A stretch of 64,000 nucleotides of DNA from Burkholderia cepacia GG4 (GTDB lineage Bacteria > Pseudomonadota > Gammaproteobacteria > Burkholderiales > Burkholderiaceae): assembly GCF_000292915.1 (NCBI RefSeq), contig NC_018513.1, positions 1,488,001 through 1,552,000 of the forward strand. Direction: 5' to 3'. The number at the start of each line of letters is the position of its first letter. Within the stretch, counting starts at the first letter, position 1. The translations under genes and the position numbers were made by a program. This document shows positions 27,049 to 36,486 of this stretch, piece after piece. The notes under the pieces were generated by a model. It saw only the letters and a program-made list of their open reading frames with translations. It did no database searches and was not told the origin of the DNA.

Positions 27049-27360
27049 GATGAGCTCCTTGATGCGGTGTATTGCCTGATGGGTCGAATCGGACGGTGGG
27101 ATGCTGTTCTCGAAGCGGGGCGTCGTGCGTTTCCGTTTCGTGAGGTCTTGTATAAGAGTCTAGGCAAACCGATCGGAGTGAAACAGGGGCTTTATCAGGA
27201 TGTGTGAATTTTTTTAGCTGTTATAAATCAATTGCTTGCAATGTACATTTCACAGTAAGAAACGTATTTTCCCATCCCGCAATCGCGAGGGTTGTGCCAC
27301 GCAGCATGGTTTTTTACGACGCAAAAAAATTTTCCGCATCGTGAAATTTGGCGCGGGACG
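27049..27360. promoter_or_regulatory. AT-rich upstream region of aceA
   Basis: This region between aceA and the helicase terminator is far more AT-rich (27200-27360) than its surroundings. It includes a perfect dyad ATTGC-TT-GCAAT at 27231-27242 and oppositely oriented ATTTCAC (27246) and GTGAAAT (27351). These may be operators for shunt control. No clear sigma-70 pair could be placed and there is no coding potential. Confidence 0.4.
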
Positions 27361-27387
27361 AAAAAAAACCGGCGCGGATGCGCCGGT
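27361..27387 (-). terminator. Terminator of the RhlE-like helicase gene
   Basis: Stem CCGGCGC/GCGCCGG with loop GGAT. On the minus strand it is followed by eight T. It lies about 45 bp after the helicase stop codon. Confidence 0.85.
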
Positions 27388-27429
27388 CTGCCGGATGGGC
27401 GGGGCGGCCGAAGGGCCGCCCGGGCGTGC

Positions 27430-28977
27430 TTACGACGCCGAATTGCTGCGACGGGGGCCGCCGCTGCGCTGGCCGTCGCGACGCGGGCCGCCGTCACGGC
27501 TGCCGCTCGGCTTGCCGCTCCAGCCGCCGCCATTGCCGCCGCCGTAGCTGCGGCCGCCGCCGTTGCCGCCATAACCGCCGCCCGGCTTGCCGCCGAAACG
27601 ACGACCGCCGTTACCGCCGCCCGGACGGCCACGGCCGCCGGTGCCGCGATCGTTGCGCGGGGGCGCCTTGCGCGGCTCGAAACCTTCGATCACGTTGACC
27701 GGCAGCGGCGAGCGCACGAAGCGCTCGATGCGCTTGAGCGCGCCTTGCTCGGCGTGGTGCACGAGGCTCACTGCCGTGCCCGAACGGCCAGCACGGCCGG
27801 TACGGCCGATCCGGTGCACGTAGTCTTCCGCGAACTTCGGCAGGTCGTAGTTGAACACGTGCGTGATGCCCGGGATGTCGATGCCGCGTGCCGCGACGTC
27901 GGTCGCAACCAGCACGCGCACACGACGCTCGCGCAGCGCACGGATCGTGCGGTTACGCGCGCCTTGCGGCAGGTCGCCGTGCAGCGCAGCCGATTCGAAG
28001 CCAGCGTCGGCGAGACGGCCGGCGAGCTGGTCGGCATCGATCTTGGTCGCCGTGAAGATGATCGCCTGGTCGAGCGCGTCGTCGCGCAGCAGGTGATCGA
28101 GCAGGCGGTCCTTGTGGTCGCGGTCGTCGACGTAATGGACGGTCTGCGCGATGTTCGCGCGCGATTCGAGGCGCTGCTGGATCTCGATGCGTTCCGGATC
28201 CTTCAGCAGGCGGCTCGTCAGCGAACCGATCTTGCCGTCGAGCGTCGCCGAGAACAGCATCGTCTGGCGCGACTCGGGCGTCGCGGCGACGATCGTCTCG
28301 ATGTCGTCGATGAAGCCCATGTCCAGCATGCGGTCGGCTTCGTCGAGCACGAGCATCTTCAGCTCGGACAGGTCGATGCGGCCACGCTCGAGGTGGTCGA
28401 GCAGGCGGCCCGGCGTCGCGACCAGGATCTCGGGGTTCTTCGCGAGCAGCATCAGCTGCTGGCCGTAGGCGACGCCGCCGAGGATGCTGACCGTGCGCAG
28501 GCGCTTCAGGTGCTTGCCGTAGGTCGACGCGGCCGTGGTGACCTGCATCGCGAGTTCACGGGTCGGCGTCAGCACGAGCAGGCCCGGGCGGGCGACGGGC
28601 TGCGGGCGGCGCACACGGCGGTCGCCCTGGTTCGGTTCACGCGGCGCGCGCGGTTGCTGCGCCTGCGTCTTCTGGAGCTGCGCGAAACGTTCGATCGCGG
28701 GCAGCATGAATGCGGCGGTCTTGCCCGAACCGGTCGGGCTCGACACCAGCAGATCCCGACCGGCGATGCCGGCCGGAATCGCGCGCTGCTGGACCGGCGT
28801 CGGCTTGGCGTAGCCGGCGGCCTGCAGCGCGGAGACGATCTCCGGCGACAGCCCGAGCGACGCGAAAGTCGGCTCGTCCGACGCCGGTTCGACCGCGGCC
28901 GGTGCGGCGGCGTCGTCGAGACCGAGCGCCTGGTCGGCGATCGCGTTGAGCGGGCTGGAGTTGATGCTCGAAGTCAT
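27430..28977 (-). CDS. DEAD-box RNA helicase (RhlE-like)
   Basis: A 515-residue ATP-dependent RNA helicase. The Q motif (PTPVQQRAIP), motif I (SPTGSGKT), the DEAD box (VLDEADRMLDMGF), motif III (SAT) and motif VI (HRIGRTGRAG) are in order (about 60-370). A C-terminal tail from about 420 is very rich in Gly, Arg and Asn (GG, GGR and GGY stretches), an RGG-type RNA-binding tail. Such proteins help ribosome assembly and RNA decay, often in the cold. The start at 28977 is set by an AAGGA site; an ATG 14 codons upstream is less likely. A minus-strand TATAAT at 29270 suggests a long leader. Confidence 0.94.
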   Translation of the reverse strand: MTSSINSSPLNAIADQALGLDDAAAPAAVEPASDEPTFASLGLSPEIVSALQAAGYAKPTPVQQRAIPAGIAGRDLLVSSPTGSGKTAAFMLPAIERFAQLQKTQAQQPRAPREPNQGDRRVRRPQPVARPGLLVLTPTRELAMQVTTAASTYGKHLKRLRTVSILGGVAYGQQLMLLAKNPEILVATPGRLLDHLERGRIDLSELKMLVLDEADRMLDMGFIDDIETIVAATPESRQTMLFSATLDGKIGSLTSRLLKDPERIEIQQRLESRANIAQTVHYVDDRDHKDRLLDHLLRDDALDQAIIFTATKIDADQLAGRLADAGFESAALHGDLPQGARNRTIRALRERRVRVLVATDVAARGIDIPGITHVFNYDLPKFAEDYVHRIGRTGRAGRSGTAVSLVHHAEQGALKRIERFVRSPLPVNVIEGFEPRKAPPRNDRGTGGRGRPGGGNGGRRFGGKPGGGYGGNGGGRSYGGGNGGGWSGKPSGSRDGGPRRDGQRSGGPRRSNSAS

Positions 28978-29333
28978 AACAATCCTTGAAACACACAGTG
29001 GGTGAAACGTCGGCGCCAATCGCGCATACCCAAGTCGTCGGATTCAGCGAGCAAATCGGGAAACGGGTGCAATCCGCCGAACCGTCGGCGGATGAGGCAT
29101 TAGAAGCTGTTTTGGGTGCGGCGCGCTTCTGGAGCGAGGCCGCCAGCCTAGTTGACGACCGCAAGGGTCGAAGCAGGAGGGGACAGGTTCTAAACCGGAT
29201 TGGAGCTTAACGCTACGAGGCGTCAGGCCGGACGGCTTGCGAGCCGAGCGCGGAGGTGACGCAGGCCGCATTATAAAGAAATTTGCTGCGCTGCGCCACT
29301 GATTTGATTGCCTATTGCGTCAGGAGGGACAGG
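28978..29333. other. Upstream region of the helicase gene
   Basis: A 356-bp non-coding spacer between the minus-strand helicase gene and the minus-strand acyl-CoA-binding gene. It probably holds the helicase leader (about 290 nt if the TATAAT at 29270 is used) and the end of the acyl-CoA-binding transcript. No RNA gene or repeat is recognised. Confidence 0.4.
29270..29275 (-). promoter_or_regulatory. Possible -10 of the helicase gene
   Basis: A perfect TATAAT on the minus strand, preceded by A/T-rich sequence. The -35 is weak (TGGCGC at roughly the right distance). It would give a 5' leader of about 290 nt. Confidence 0.35.
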
Positions 29334-29603
29334 TCAGGACGCCGTGCCGTTCTTCAGCGATTCGACGAGCTCGATGTATTGCTGCTTTGCTGCATCCTGC
29401 GACGTGCCTTTCAGCGCGTCCCACGCGTCGTACTTGTACTTGCCGACGATGTCGGTGAAGCCCGGCTTGTCGCCGTGCGCGTCGCCGTCGGTGGCCTGCT
29501 TGAAGAGCGCGTACAGGCGCAGCAGGGTCAGGTTGCCCGGGCGCTCGGTCAGTTGCTTGACGTCGACCTGGGCCTGGTCGAATTGGGTGGTGAGTTCGCT
29601 CAT
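29334..29603 (-). CDS. Acyl-CoA-binding protein
   Basis: An 89-residue protein that matches the single-domain acyl-CoA-binding (ACBP) family in full length. It shows the LLRLYALFKQATDGD helix and the GKYKYDAWDALKGTSQDAAKQQYIELVE region that carries the conserved Lys/Tyr/Trp residues. The family binds long-chain acyl-CoA esters in the cytosol. The start at 29603 has a GGAG ribosome site. It is divergent from tsaB with a 147-bp spacer. A linked fatty-acid gene is not seen nearby. Confidence 0.92.
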   Translation of the reverse strand: MSELTTQFDQAQVDVKQLTERPGNLTLLRLYALFKQATDGDAHGDKPGFTDIVGKYKYDAWDALKGTSQDAAKQQYIELVESLKNGTAS

Positions 29604-29750
29604 CGTGTGTCTCCGTAAGAGTTTCGAGTCGGCCGATCTTAACAAGCGCCGCGCCGCGCGGGGTCGAGCGATCCTTCCAAACCGCCGGCGGCGCGGCGCG
29701 CGCACCGCGATCGGGTCCAATCGCCCGTGGGAGCGGGGCGCCGCATTACA

Positions 29751-30518
29751 ATGTCGGCCATGACGCAAACAGTGCTCCTCGCCATCGATACGTCGACCGA
29801 ATACTGCTCGGTCGCGCTGCTGCGCTCGGCCCACGCCGATGACGCCGTTTCCATCCCGCAAACCTGGGCCCGCCACGAGCTGACGGGCGCCGTGTCGAGC
29901 ACGCGCGTGCTGCCGGCCATCCAGGAGTTGTTCGCCGAAGCGGGCCTCACGCTCGCCGACTGCGACGCGATCGCGTTCGGCGCGGGCCCCGGCTCGTTCA
30001 CCGGGCTGCGCACCGCGACCGGCATTACCCAGGGCCTCGCGTTCGGGCGCGGGCTGCCGGTCGTGCCGGTCAGCACGCTGCTCGCGTGCGCCGAGCACGC
30101 GCGGCTGCGCGCGCCGGGCACGACGCGCGTGCTGGTCGCGCTCGATGCGCGGATGGACGAAGCGTACTGGGCCGACTTCGCGTGGGACGACGTCGCGGGC
30201 GACTGGCGCACGCTGCATCCGGCTTCGCTCGATGCGCCGGGCGCCGTCGGCGTGCCCGACGCGCCGTTCACGCTCGCGGGCAATGCGGCCGCGGCGTTCG
30301 GCGCGCAGTTGCCGGCCACGGCACGCGCGGCCGTGATCGACGGCGACGCGCTGCCGCATGCGCTGGCAGTCGCGCATGCCGGGCTGCGGGCGTTCCGCGC
30401 CGGCCGTGCGGTGCCGGCCGACCAGGCCGCGCCCGAATACGTGCGCGACAAGGTCGCGCAGACCACCGCCGAGAGGATCGCGGCACGCGCCGCGCAGAAG
30501 GGCGGGGCGCAAGGATGA
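29751..30518 (+). CDS. tsaB: tRNA threonylcarbamoyladenosine synthesis protein TsaB
   Basis: A 255-residue protein (or 252 if the ATG at 29760 is used). The N-terminal [16 protein letters not shown] and the [12 protein letters not shown] motif are characteristic of TsaB, an ASKHA-fold partner of TsaD and TsaE. These proteins make the t6A base next to the anticodon of ANN-reading tRNAs. Its TGA overlaps the rimI ATG (ATGA), and the same pairing (tsaB-rimI) is conserved in many bacteria. It starts a four-gene operon with rimI, a uracil-DNA glycosylase and a DUF1853 gene. The ribosome site before either start is weak. Confidence 0.93.
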   Translation: MSAMTQTVLLAIDTSTEYCSVALLRSAHADDAVSIPQTWARHELTGAVSSTRVLPAIQELFAEAGLTLADCDAIAFGAGPGSFTGLRTATGITQGLAFGRGLPVVPVSTLLACAEHARLRAPGTTRVLVALDARMDEAYWADFAWDDVAGDWRTLHPASLDAPGAVGVPDAPFTLAGNAAAAFGAQLPATARAAVIDGDALPHALAVAHAGLRAFRAGRAVPADQAAPEYVRDKVAQTTAERIAARAAQKGGAQG

Positions 30519-31015
30519 CGGGAGTATTGCTGAGCGACCGCTATTTGTCGCCGATGACCGATACCGATCTCGACGAGGTCGTCGCGATCGAGCAGGTTGC
30601 GTACGAATTCCCGTGGAGCCGCGGCAACTTCGAGGATTCGCTGCGCAACGGCTATTTCGGCGTGTGCCTGCGGCACGTGACGGGTGCGCTGGTCGGCTAT
30701 TGCGTGCTGATGCCGGTGATCGACGAGATGCACCTGCTGAACCTGTGCGTTGCGCCGGCCGCCCAGCAATCGGGCGCGGGCCTCGCGCTGCTGCGCGAAG
30801 CCGTGCGCGTCTCGCGTGCGGAACGGCTCGACGGCGTGCTGCTCGAGGTGCGGCCGTCCAATTCGCGCGCGGTCCATCTGTACGAGCGCTTTGGCTTCGT
30901 GACGATCGGCCGGCGCAAGAACTACTATCCGGCGCGGCATCGCAGCCGGGAGGACGCGATCGTGATGCGTCTGACGCTGAACAAGGACGAAGGGGACGCG
31001 CATGGCGTGGGCTGA
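30515..31015 (+). CDS. rimI: Ribosomal protein alanine acetyltransferase RimI
   Basis: A 166-residue GNAT enzyme. The stretch [12 protein letters not shown] and the acetyl-CoA motif ([17 protein letters not shown], about 80-96) followed by [19 protein letters not shown] (about 112-130) are typical of RimI, which acetylates the N-terminus of ribosomal protein S18. The start overlaps the tsaB stop codon by 4 bp and an AAGG ribosome site precedes it. The end overlaps the next gene by 14 bp. Confidence 0.94.
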   Translation: MTGVLLSDRYLSPMTDTDLDEVVAIEQVAYEFPWSRGNFEDSLRNGYFGVCLRHVTGALVGYCVLMPVIDEMHLLNLCVAPAAQQSGAGLALLREAVRVSRAERLDGVLLEVRPSNSRAVHLYERFGFVTIGRRKNYYPARHRSREDAIVMRLTLNKDEGDAHGVG

Positions 31016-32036
31016 AGCAGCGCTCGAGGAAATGGGGCTTGCGCAGATCTGGGTGCGGCGCGGGCAGCGCGCGGAGCCTGGCGCGGTGGCCGAAGCGCCG
31101 GCTGCGGCGGACGATCTGCCTGCCGTTGCGGCCGCAACCGTCGCGGCGGCGCCGCGGCCGGTGGCCGGGCAGGCGCGCGATGCGCAGCCTGCCGCAGCCC
31201 GTGCGCTCGTGCGCGACGATGCGTCGCAGGTGGGTGGCGCCGCGCGCGATGCGGCGCCGGCTGCCGAATCGGGCACGGCCGCACGTGCAGCGATCGATGA
31301 CGATCGTGCCTCGGCCAGGCACGTGCCGGCCGCTTCCGCGGACGACATGCCGCCGGTCACCGACGACGATTTCGCGTGGTTCGACGCTACGCCGACCGGC
31401 GATCCGCTGCCGGCCGCCGAACCGCGTGCTGTCGCAACGCCGGTCGCGATGCTCGACTGGGATACGCTCGCCGCGCGCGTTGCCGATTGCACGAGCTGCC
31501 GCCTGTGCGAGAAGCGCACCAATACCGTGTTCGGCGTCGGCGATCGCGAAGCCGACTGGATGCTGATCGGCGAAGCGCCGGGCGAGAACGAGGACAAGCA
31601 GGGCGAGCCGTTCGTCGGCCAGGCCGGCAAGCTGCTCGACAACATGCTGCAGTCGCTGTCGCTCAAGCGCGGCGACAACGTCTATATCGCGAACGTGATC
31701 AAGTGCCGGCCGCCGGGCAACCGCAACCCGGAACCCGACGAGGTCGCGCGCTGCGAGCCGTACCTGCAGCGCCAGGTCGCGCTCGTGAAGCCGAAGCTGA
31801 TCGTCGCGCTCGGCCGCTTCGCCGCGCAGACGCTGCTGAAGACGGATGCGAGCATCGCCTCGCTGCGCGGCCGTGTGCACGCATACGAAGGCGTGCCCGT
31901 CATCGTCACCTACCACCCTGCGTACCTGCTGCGCAGCCTGCAGGACAAGTCGAAGGCATGGGCCGACCTGTGCCTTGCGCGCGACACGTTCCAGCAGGCG
32001 GGGGACGCCGACGCGAACGGGCCGGCTGGACAATGA
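31002..32036 (+). CDS. Family 4-type uracil-DNA glycosylase (Fe-S) with N-terminal extension
   Basis: A 344-residue protein. The C-terminal glycosylase domain (about 150-330) has the signature GEAPGENED (190-198), GQAGKLLD, and HPAYLLR (305-311). Iron-sulfur Cys are visible as C163-x2-C166 (plus C169) and C235-x15-C251. The family removes uracil from DNA, and many members are thermostable 4Fe-4S enzymes. The first 145 or so residues are Ala/Pro-rich and low-complexity, an unusual extension with no domain I can name. It overlaps rimI by 14 bp and its stop overlaps the DUF1853 ATG. The operon links tRNA modification to DNA repair. Confidence 0.92.
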   Translation: MAWAEAALEEMGLAQIWVRRGQRAEPGAVAEAPAAADDLPAVAAATVAAAPRPVAGQARDAQPAAARALVRDDASQVGGAARDAAPAAESGTAARAAIDDDRASARHVPAASADDMPPVTDDDFAWFDATPTGDPLPAAEPRAVATPVAMLDWDTLAARVADCTSCRLCEKRTNTVFGVGDREADWMLIGEAPGENEDKQGEPFVGQAGKLLDNMLQSLSLKRGDNVYIANVIKCRPPGNRNPEPDEVARCEPYLQRQVALVKPKLIVALGRFAAQTLLKTDASIASLRGRVHAYEGVPVIVTYHPAYLLRSLQDKSKAWADLCLARDTFQQAGDADANGPAGQ

Positions 32037-32992
32037 CGAACGGCGCGGCATTCGCGTTCGTCGATACGCTGCGCGATGCCGCGGTTCGAGACCTGGGCTG
32101 GCTCCTCGCGAGCCCGAGCCTGCTCACCGCGGCGCCCGGCGCGCCGCTCGCGCATCCGTGGTCGGATGCGGTCGAACGGGTGGCCGTCGAAGCGTGGCTC
32201 GTCGCGCTCGATGCCGCGCCCGAGCCGCTGCACCGCGCGCTCGACGGGTTGCGGCCGGTGCGCCTCGGCCGCTATGCCGAATGCCTGCTCGAATATTTCC
32301 TCACGCACGGGCCGTCGCTGCGGCTCGTCGCCGCCAACCTGCCGCTGCGCAGCAACGGGAAGACGCTCGGCGAAGTCGATTTCCTCGTCGATGCGCCGGG
32401 CGGGCTGCGCCTGCACTGGGAACTCGCGGTGAAGTGCTATCTATGCGCACCGGTGTGCGGCGGCGCATCGCTCGCGGATTTCGTCGGCCCGAATCTCGTC
32501 GACCGCCTCGACCGCAAGCGCAGCCGGCTGCTCGAGCACCAGCTGCGGCTGAGCGATCGCCACGGTTTTGCGCTGCTCGGCTACGGCGCGCCGTCCGACG
32601 CGCAGATGTTCATCAAGGGCTGGCTGTTCTATCCGCATGGCGTGCCGCTGCCGCCGGTATCCGCGGAAATCGCGGCGGATCATTCGCGCGGCTTCTGGCT
32701 CACGCATGCGCAGTGGCCGGCCTGGGCGGCCGCACAACCCGACGGCGCGGCGTGGAGCGTGCTGGCACGGCTGGCATGGCTCGCGCCGCGACGGATGGCG
32801 GCCGATGCCGCGCCCGAACCGCTGGCGGACTCGCTTGGGCTGCCGGCCGTCTTGACGGCGCGCCAGGCGCCCGCGCTGATCGGCGTCCATCGACCGGACG
32901 GCGCCGGCGCATGGCGGGAGACGGCGCGCGGCTTCATCGTGCCGGACGACTGGCCGGCGCGCGCGCAGGCGTTCGCGGCGCAGGACAGCTGA
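32033..32992 (+). CDS. DUF1853 family protein
   Basis: A 319-residue protein whose central region (LGRYAECLLEYFLTHGP, LGEVDFLVDAPGGLRLHWELAVKCYL) matches the DUF1853 family as I know it. The E-VDF-HWE-K pattern resembles the core of a restriction-endonuclease-like fold (D/E-x-K). This nuclease relation is inference, not established for the family. The start overlaps the glycosylase stop codon (ATGA), so it is the last gene of the tsaB operon. It ends 18 bp before the convergent thiD. Confidence 0.85.
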   Translation: MTNGAAFAFVDTLRDAAVRDLGWLLASPSLLTAAPGAPLAHPWSDAVERVAVEAWLVALDAAPEPLHRALDGLRPVRLGRYAECLLEYFLTHGPSLRLVAANLPLRSNGKTLGEVDFLVDAPGGLRLHWELAVKCYLCAPVCGGASLADFVGPNLVDRLDRKRSRLLEHQLRLSDRHGFALLGYGAPSDAQMFIKGWLFYPHGVPLPPVSAEIAADHSRGFWLTHAQWPAWAAAQPDGAAWSVLARLAWLAPRRMAADAAPEPLADSLGLPAVLTARQAPALIGVHRPDGAGAWRETARGFIVPDDWPARAQAFAAQDS

Positions 32993-33010
32993 CACCGCGT
33001 CAGCCGCTGC

Positions 33011-33820
33011 TTACCACCAGCGATGGAAGTGATGGACGGGGCCGACGCCGCGGCCGACGTCGAGCTGGCCGCTCGCGGCGATCGCGCCGGTCAGGTACGC
33101 CTTCGCTTCGCGTACCGCGCTGTCGAGATCGGGCTGCTGCGGCAGCAGTGCGGCGATCGCGGACGACAGCGTGCAGCCCGTGCCGTGCGTGTTGCTGACC
33201 GGCACACGCGCGCCGTCGAGCCGCACGGTATGCGCCGCATCGACGAGCCAGTCGGGGCTCGCGGCCGCGTCGGGCAGGTGGCCGCCCTTCATCAGCACGG
33301 CGCGCGCGCCGGTCTGCAGCAGCGCGTGGCCTTGCCGGACCATGTCGTCTTCGGTCGTCGCGGCGGCCTCGCCGAGCAGCGCGGCCGCTTCGGGCAGGTT
33401 CGGCGTGACGACGGTCGCGAGCGGCAGCAGCGCGTCGCGTAACGCGTCGACCGCGTCGGGTGCGAGCAGCGCGTGGGAACTCTTCGAAATCATCACCGTA
33501 TCGAGCACGACGAAGCGCGGCGTGTAACGCCGCAGTGCGTCGGCCACCGCGTGCACGATCGCCGCGTTCGCGAGCATGCCGATCTTGACCGCGTCGATGC
33601 GGATGTCGTCGAACACCGCGTCGAGCTGCGCAGTCACGAACGCGGCGTCCGGCGCATGCACGCCGGTCACGCCGCGCGTGTTCTGCGCGGTCAGCGCGGT
33701 GATCACGCTCGCGCCGTACGCGCCGAGCGCGGAAAAGGTCTTCAGGTCGGCCTGGATGCCTGCGCCGCCGCCCGAGTCGGAGCCGGCGATCGTCAGGACG
33801 TTGGGTATCGGGTGCGTCAT
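33011..33820 (-). CDS. thiD: Hydroxymethylpyrimidine/phosphomethylpyrimidine kinase
   Basis: A 269-residue ribokinase-family enzyme. The N-terminal [22 protein letters not shown] and the C-terminal [12 protein letters not shown] anion-hole motif are diagnostic. It phosphorylates HMP and HMP-P in thiamine biosynthesis and salvage. Length matches single-domain ThiD. It is convergent with the DUF1853 gene and lies just downstream of lplT on the same strand (58 bp). No other thi gene is in the window. Confidence 0.95.
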   Translation of the reverse strand: MTHPIPNVLTIAGSDSGGGAGIQADLKTFSALGAYGASVITALTAQNTRGVTGVHAPDAAFVTAQLDAVFDDIRIDAVKIGMLANAAIVHAVADALRRYTPRFVVLDTVMISKSSHALLAPDAVDALRDALLPLATVVTPNLPEAAALLGEAAATTEDDMVRQGHALLQTGARAVLMKGGHLPDAAASPDWLVDAAHTVRLDGARVPVSNTHGTGCTLSSAIAALLPQQPDLDSAVREAKAYLTGAIAASGQLDVGRGVGPVHHFHRWW

Positions 33821-33878
33821 GATGGCAAGACGCCGGTTCGAGGACCGGCGTCGACGGACGGAAACGGAAAGTGTAGCG

Positions 33879-35186
33879 TCAGTGCCGCGATTCGCCGATC
33901 AGCGCGACCGAGTCGAACTGGCGCTGGTTCGCCTGGTGGCGGCGCATCACGAGCCACATCGTCAGGCAGACGAACGTGCCGAACAGCACGATCACGACGC
34001 CGACCGGCACGTCGAGCCATACCAGCACCGCGTACAGGCACAGCATCACAAGCACCGAAAGGTTCTCGTTGAAGTTCTGCACCGCGATCGAGTGGCCGGC
34101 CGACAGCAGCACGTGGCCGCGATGCTGCAGCAGCGCATTCATCGGAACGACGAAATAGCCGGACAACGCGCCGACGCCGATCAGGAAGATATACGCGACG
34201 ATCAGGTACGCCGGCAGGCGCAGGTGACCGATGTGCAGAGCCCAGTGCGACGGGAACAGGTCGCGCGTGTAGAACGCCATCAGCATGACCGCGATGCCCA
34301 TGATGATGCCGACGGGCAGCACGGTCAGCGACTTCTTCAGCGGGATCCGCGCTGCGGCCGCGATCGCGCCGCCCGCGACGCCGACCGCAACCACCGCCTG
34401 CAGGATCGCGCCTTCGGACAGCGACATGTTGAGCGAGACTTCGGCCCACTTCAGCACGATGAACTGCAGCGTCGCGCCTGCGCCCCAGAACAGCGTCGTG
34501 ACCGCGAGCGAGATCTGGCCGAGCTTGTCGCGCCAGAGGACCATGAAACAGTCGGCGAAATCGGTGAGGAGCTTGACCGGGCCGCGCTCCTGCTTCGGGT
34601 AGCGCGCACCCGTATCGGGGATCCGCAGGTTGAATATCGCGGCGACCACGTAGATCGCCATGATGATCACCATCGCCGCTTCGGCAGGCGTGGCGATCCA
34701 GGCCGGCGTGTGCGCGATCACGTGCGAGGCGATGTGCGGGCTGATCAGCGCGCCGCCGAGCACGGTGCCGAGGATGATCGAGCTGACGGTCGTGCCTTCG
34801 ATCCAGCCGTTCGCGGCGACGAGGCGGTCAGCCGGCAGCAGCTCGGTCAGGATGCCGTATTTCGCGGGCGAGTAGGCCGCGGCACCGAATCCGACGATGC
34901 CGTACGCGATCAACGGGTGGGCGCCGAACAGCATGATCAGGCAGCCGATCACCTTGATCGAGTTGGTGATGAACATGACGCGGCCCTTCGGGCGCGAATC
35001 CGCGAACGCACCGACATACGCCGCCAGCACCACATACGACAACACGAAGAACAGCTTGAGCAGCGGTGTCATCCAGTTGGGGGCGTGGAGGTCTTTCAGC
35101 AGGGCGATGGCGGCGATGAGAAGCGCATTGTCGGCCAACGACGAGAAAAACTGCGCGGCCATGATGGTGTAAAAACCTTTTTTCAT
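33879..35186 (-). CDS. lplT: Lysophospholipid transporter LplT
   Basis: A 435-residue MFS-type inner-membrane protein with about 12 hydrophobic segments. The start [26 protein letters not shown], the [14 protein letters not shown] segment and the [15 protein letters not shown] motif are strong LplT signatures. In enterobacteria LplT flips lysophospholipids inward for re-acylation by the fused enzyme Aas, which is usually encoded next to it. No aas is seen here. It is divergent from alr with a 218-bp spacer and is followed by thiD. Confidence 0.93.
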   Translation of the reverse strand: MKKGFYTIMAAQFFSSLADNALLIAAIALLKDLHAPNWMTPLLKLFFVLSYVVLAAYVGAFADSRPKGRVMFITNSIKVIGCLIMLFGAHPLIAYGIVGFGAAAYSPAKYGILTELLPADRLVAANGWIEGTTVSSIILGTVLGGALISPHIASHVIAHTPAWIATPAEAAMVIIMAIYVVAAIFNLRIPDTGARYPKQERGPVKLLTDFADCFMVLWRDKLGQISLAVTTLFWGAGATLQFIVLKWAEVSLNMSLSEGAILQAVVAVGVAGGAIAAAARIPLKKSLTVLPVGIIMGIAVMLMAFYTRDLFPSHWALHIGHLRLPAYLIVAYIFLIGVGALSGYFVVPMNALLQHRGHVLLSAGHSIAVQNFNENLSVLVMLCLYAVLVWLDVPVGVVIVLFGTFVCLTMWLVMRRHQANQRQFDSVALIGESRH

Positions 35187-35404
35187 CTGATGCGATGCTT
35201 TCGTCGCTGCGGCAAGGCCGCGTAGGCCGCCTGGTATGCGATCGGCTTATTCCGTTCGAAATGGGTTGTGCGCACGGCTTTATAACACGAAAATACGGCA
35301 ATTCGGACTAGCAAGATTCCCCGATCGTTCCGCAAATTGTCGGCTTCGGTGCTCAAAAGGCGCGGTAAGCTGATGATTCGCAAGCGTCTTTACGTAAATT
35401 TCCC

Positions 35405-36475
35405 ATGCCGCGCCCGATCTCCGCCACCATCCATACCGCCGCTCTCGCGAACAATCTCTCCGTCGTCCGCCGATTTGCCGGCCCGTCCAAGGTCTGGGCG
35501 GTCGTCAAGGCCAACGCATACGGCCACGGTCTCGCGCGCGCCTTTCCCGGCCTGCGCGGCACCGACGGCTTCGGCCTGCTCGACCTCGACGAGGCCGTGA
35601 AGTTGCGCGAGCTCGGCTGGGCCGGCCCGATCCTGCTGCTGGAAGGGTTCTTCCGCTCGACCGACATCGACGTGATCGACCGCTACAGCCTGACGACCAC
35701 CGTCCACAACGACGAGCAGATGCGGATGCTGGAAACGGCGCGGCTGTCGAAGCCCGTCAACGTGCAGCTCAAGATGAACAGCGGGATGAACCGGCTCGGC
35801 TACGTGCCGGAGAAATACCGTGCCGCGTGGGAGCGCGCCCGCGCGTGCCCCGGCATCGGCCAGATCACGTTGATGACCCATTTTTCGGACGCGGACAACG
35901 AGCGCGGCGTCGCCGAGCAACTCGCGACGTTCGAGCGCGGCGCGCACAGCATTGCCGGCGCGCGTAGCCTCGCGAATTCGGCCGCCGTGCTGTGGCATCC
36001 GGAGACGCACTTCGACTGGGTGCGACCGGGGATCGTGCTGTACGGCGCGTCGCCGTCGGGGCTGTCGGCCGATATCGCCGAGACGGGGCTGAAGCCCGCG
36101 ATGACGCTCGCGTCCGAGCTGATCGCGGTGCAGACCATCGCGAAGGGGCAGGCGATCGGGTATGGCTCGACGTTCTCCGCGCAAACGCCGATGCGTATCG
36201 GCGTCGTCGCGTGTGGTTACGCGGACGGCTATCCGCGCGTCGCGCCCGAAGGCACGCCGGTGATCGTCGACGGCATCCGTACGCGGATCGTCGGCCGCGT
36301 GTCGATGGACATGATTACCGTCGACCTGACCCCGTGCCCGCAGGCCGGCGTCGGCGCGCGGGTCGAGCTGTGGGGCAATACGCTGCCGATCGACGACGTC
36401 GCGCGGCATTGCGGAACCATCGGCTATGAACTGATGTGCGCGGTCGCCGGCCGCGTACCGGTGCGCGCGGAATAA
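35405..36475 (+). CDS. alr: Alanine racemase
   Basis: A 356-residue PLP enzyme that makes D-alanine for peptidoglycan. The PLP-binding Lys35 lies in [10 protein letters not shown], and the catalytic Tyr253 in IGYGSTF. The [10 protein letters not shown] segment and the [11 protein letters not shown]-terminal region are typical. Length is that of a short bacterial Alr. It ends 11 bp before radA, so the two are probably an operon. It is divergent from lplT. Confidence 0.96.
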   Translation: MPRPISATIHTAALANNLSVVRRFAGPSKVWAVVKANAYGHGLARAFPGLRGTDGFGLLDLDEAVKLRELGWAGPILLLEGFFRSTDIDVIDRYSLTTTVHNDEQMRMLETARLSKPVNVQLKMNSGMNRLGYVPEKYRAAWERARACPGIGQITLMTHFSDADNERGVAEQLATFERGAHSIAGARSLANSAAVLWHPETHFDWVRPGIVLYGASPSGLSADIAETGLKPAMTLASELIAVQTIAKGQAIGYGSTFSAQTPMRIGVVACGYADGYPRVAPEGTPVIVDGIRTRIVGRVSMDMITVDLTPCPQAGVGARVELWGNTLPIDDVARHCGTIGYELMCAVAGRVPVRAE

Positions 36476-36486
36476 GGGTAGCGCGC

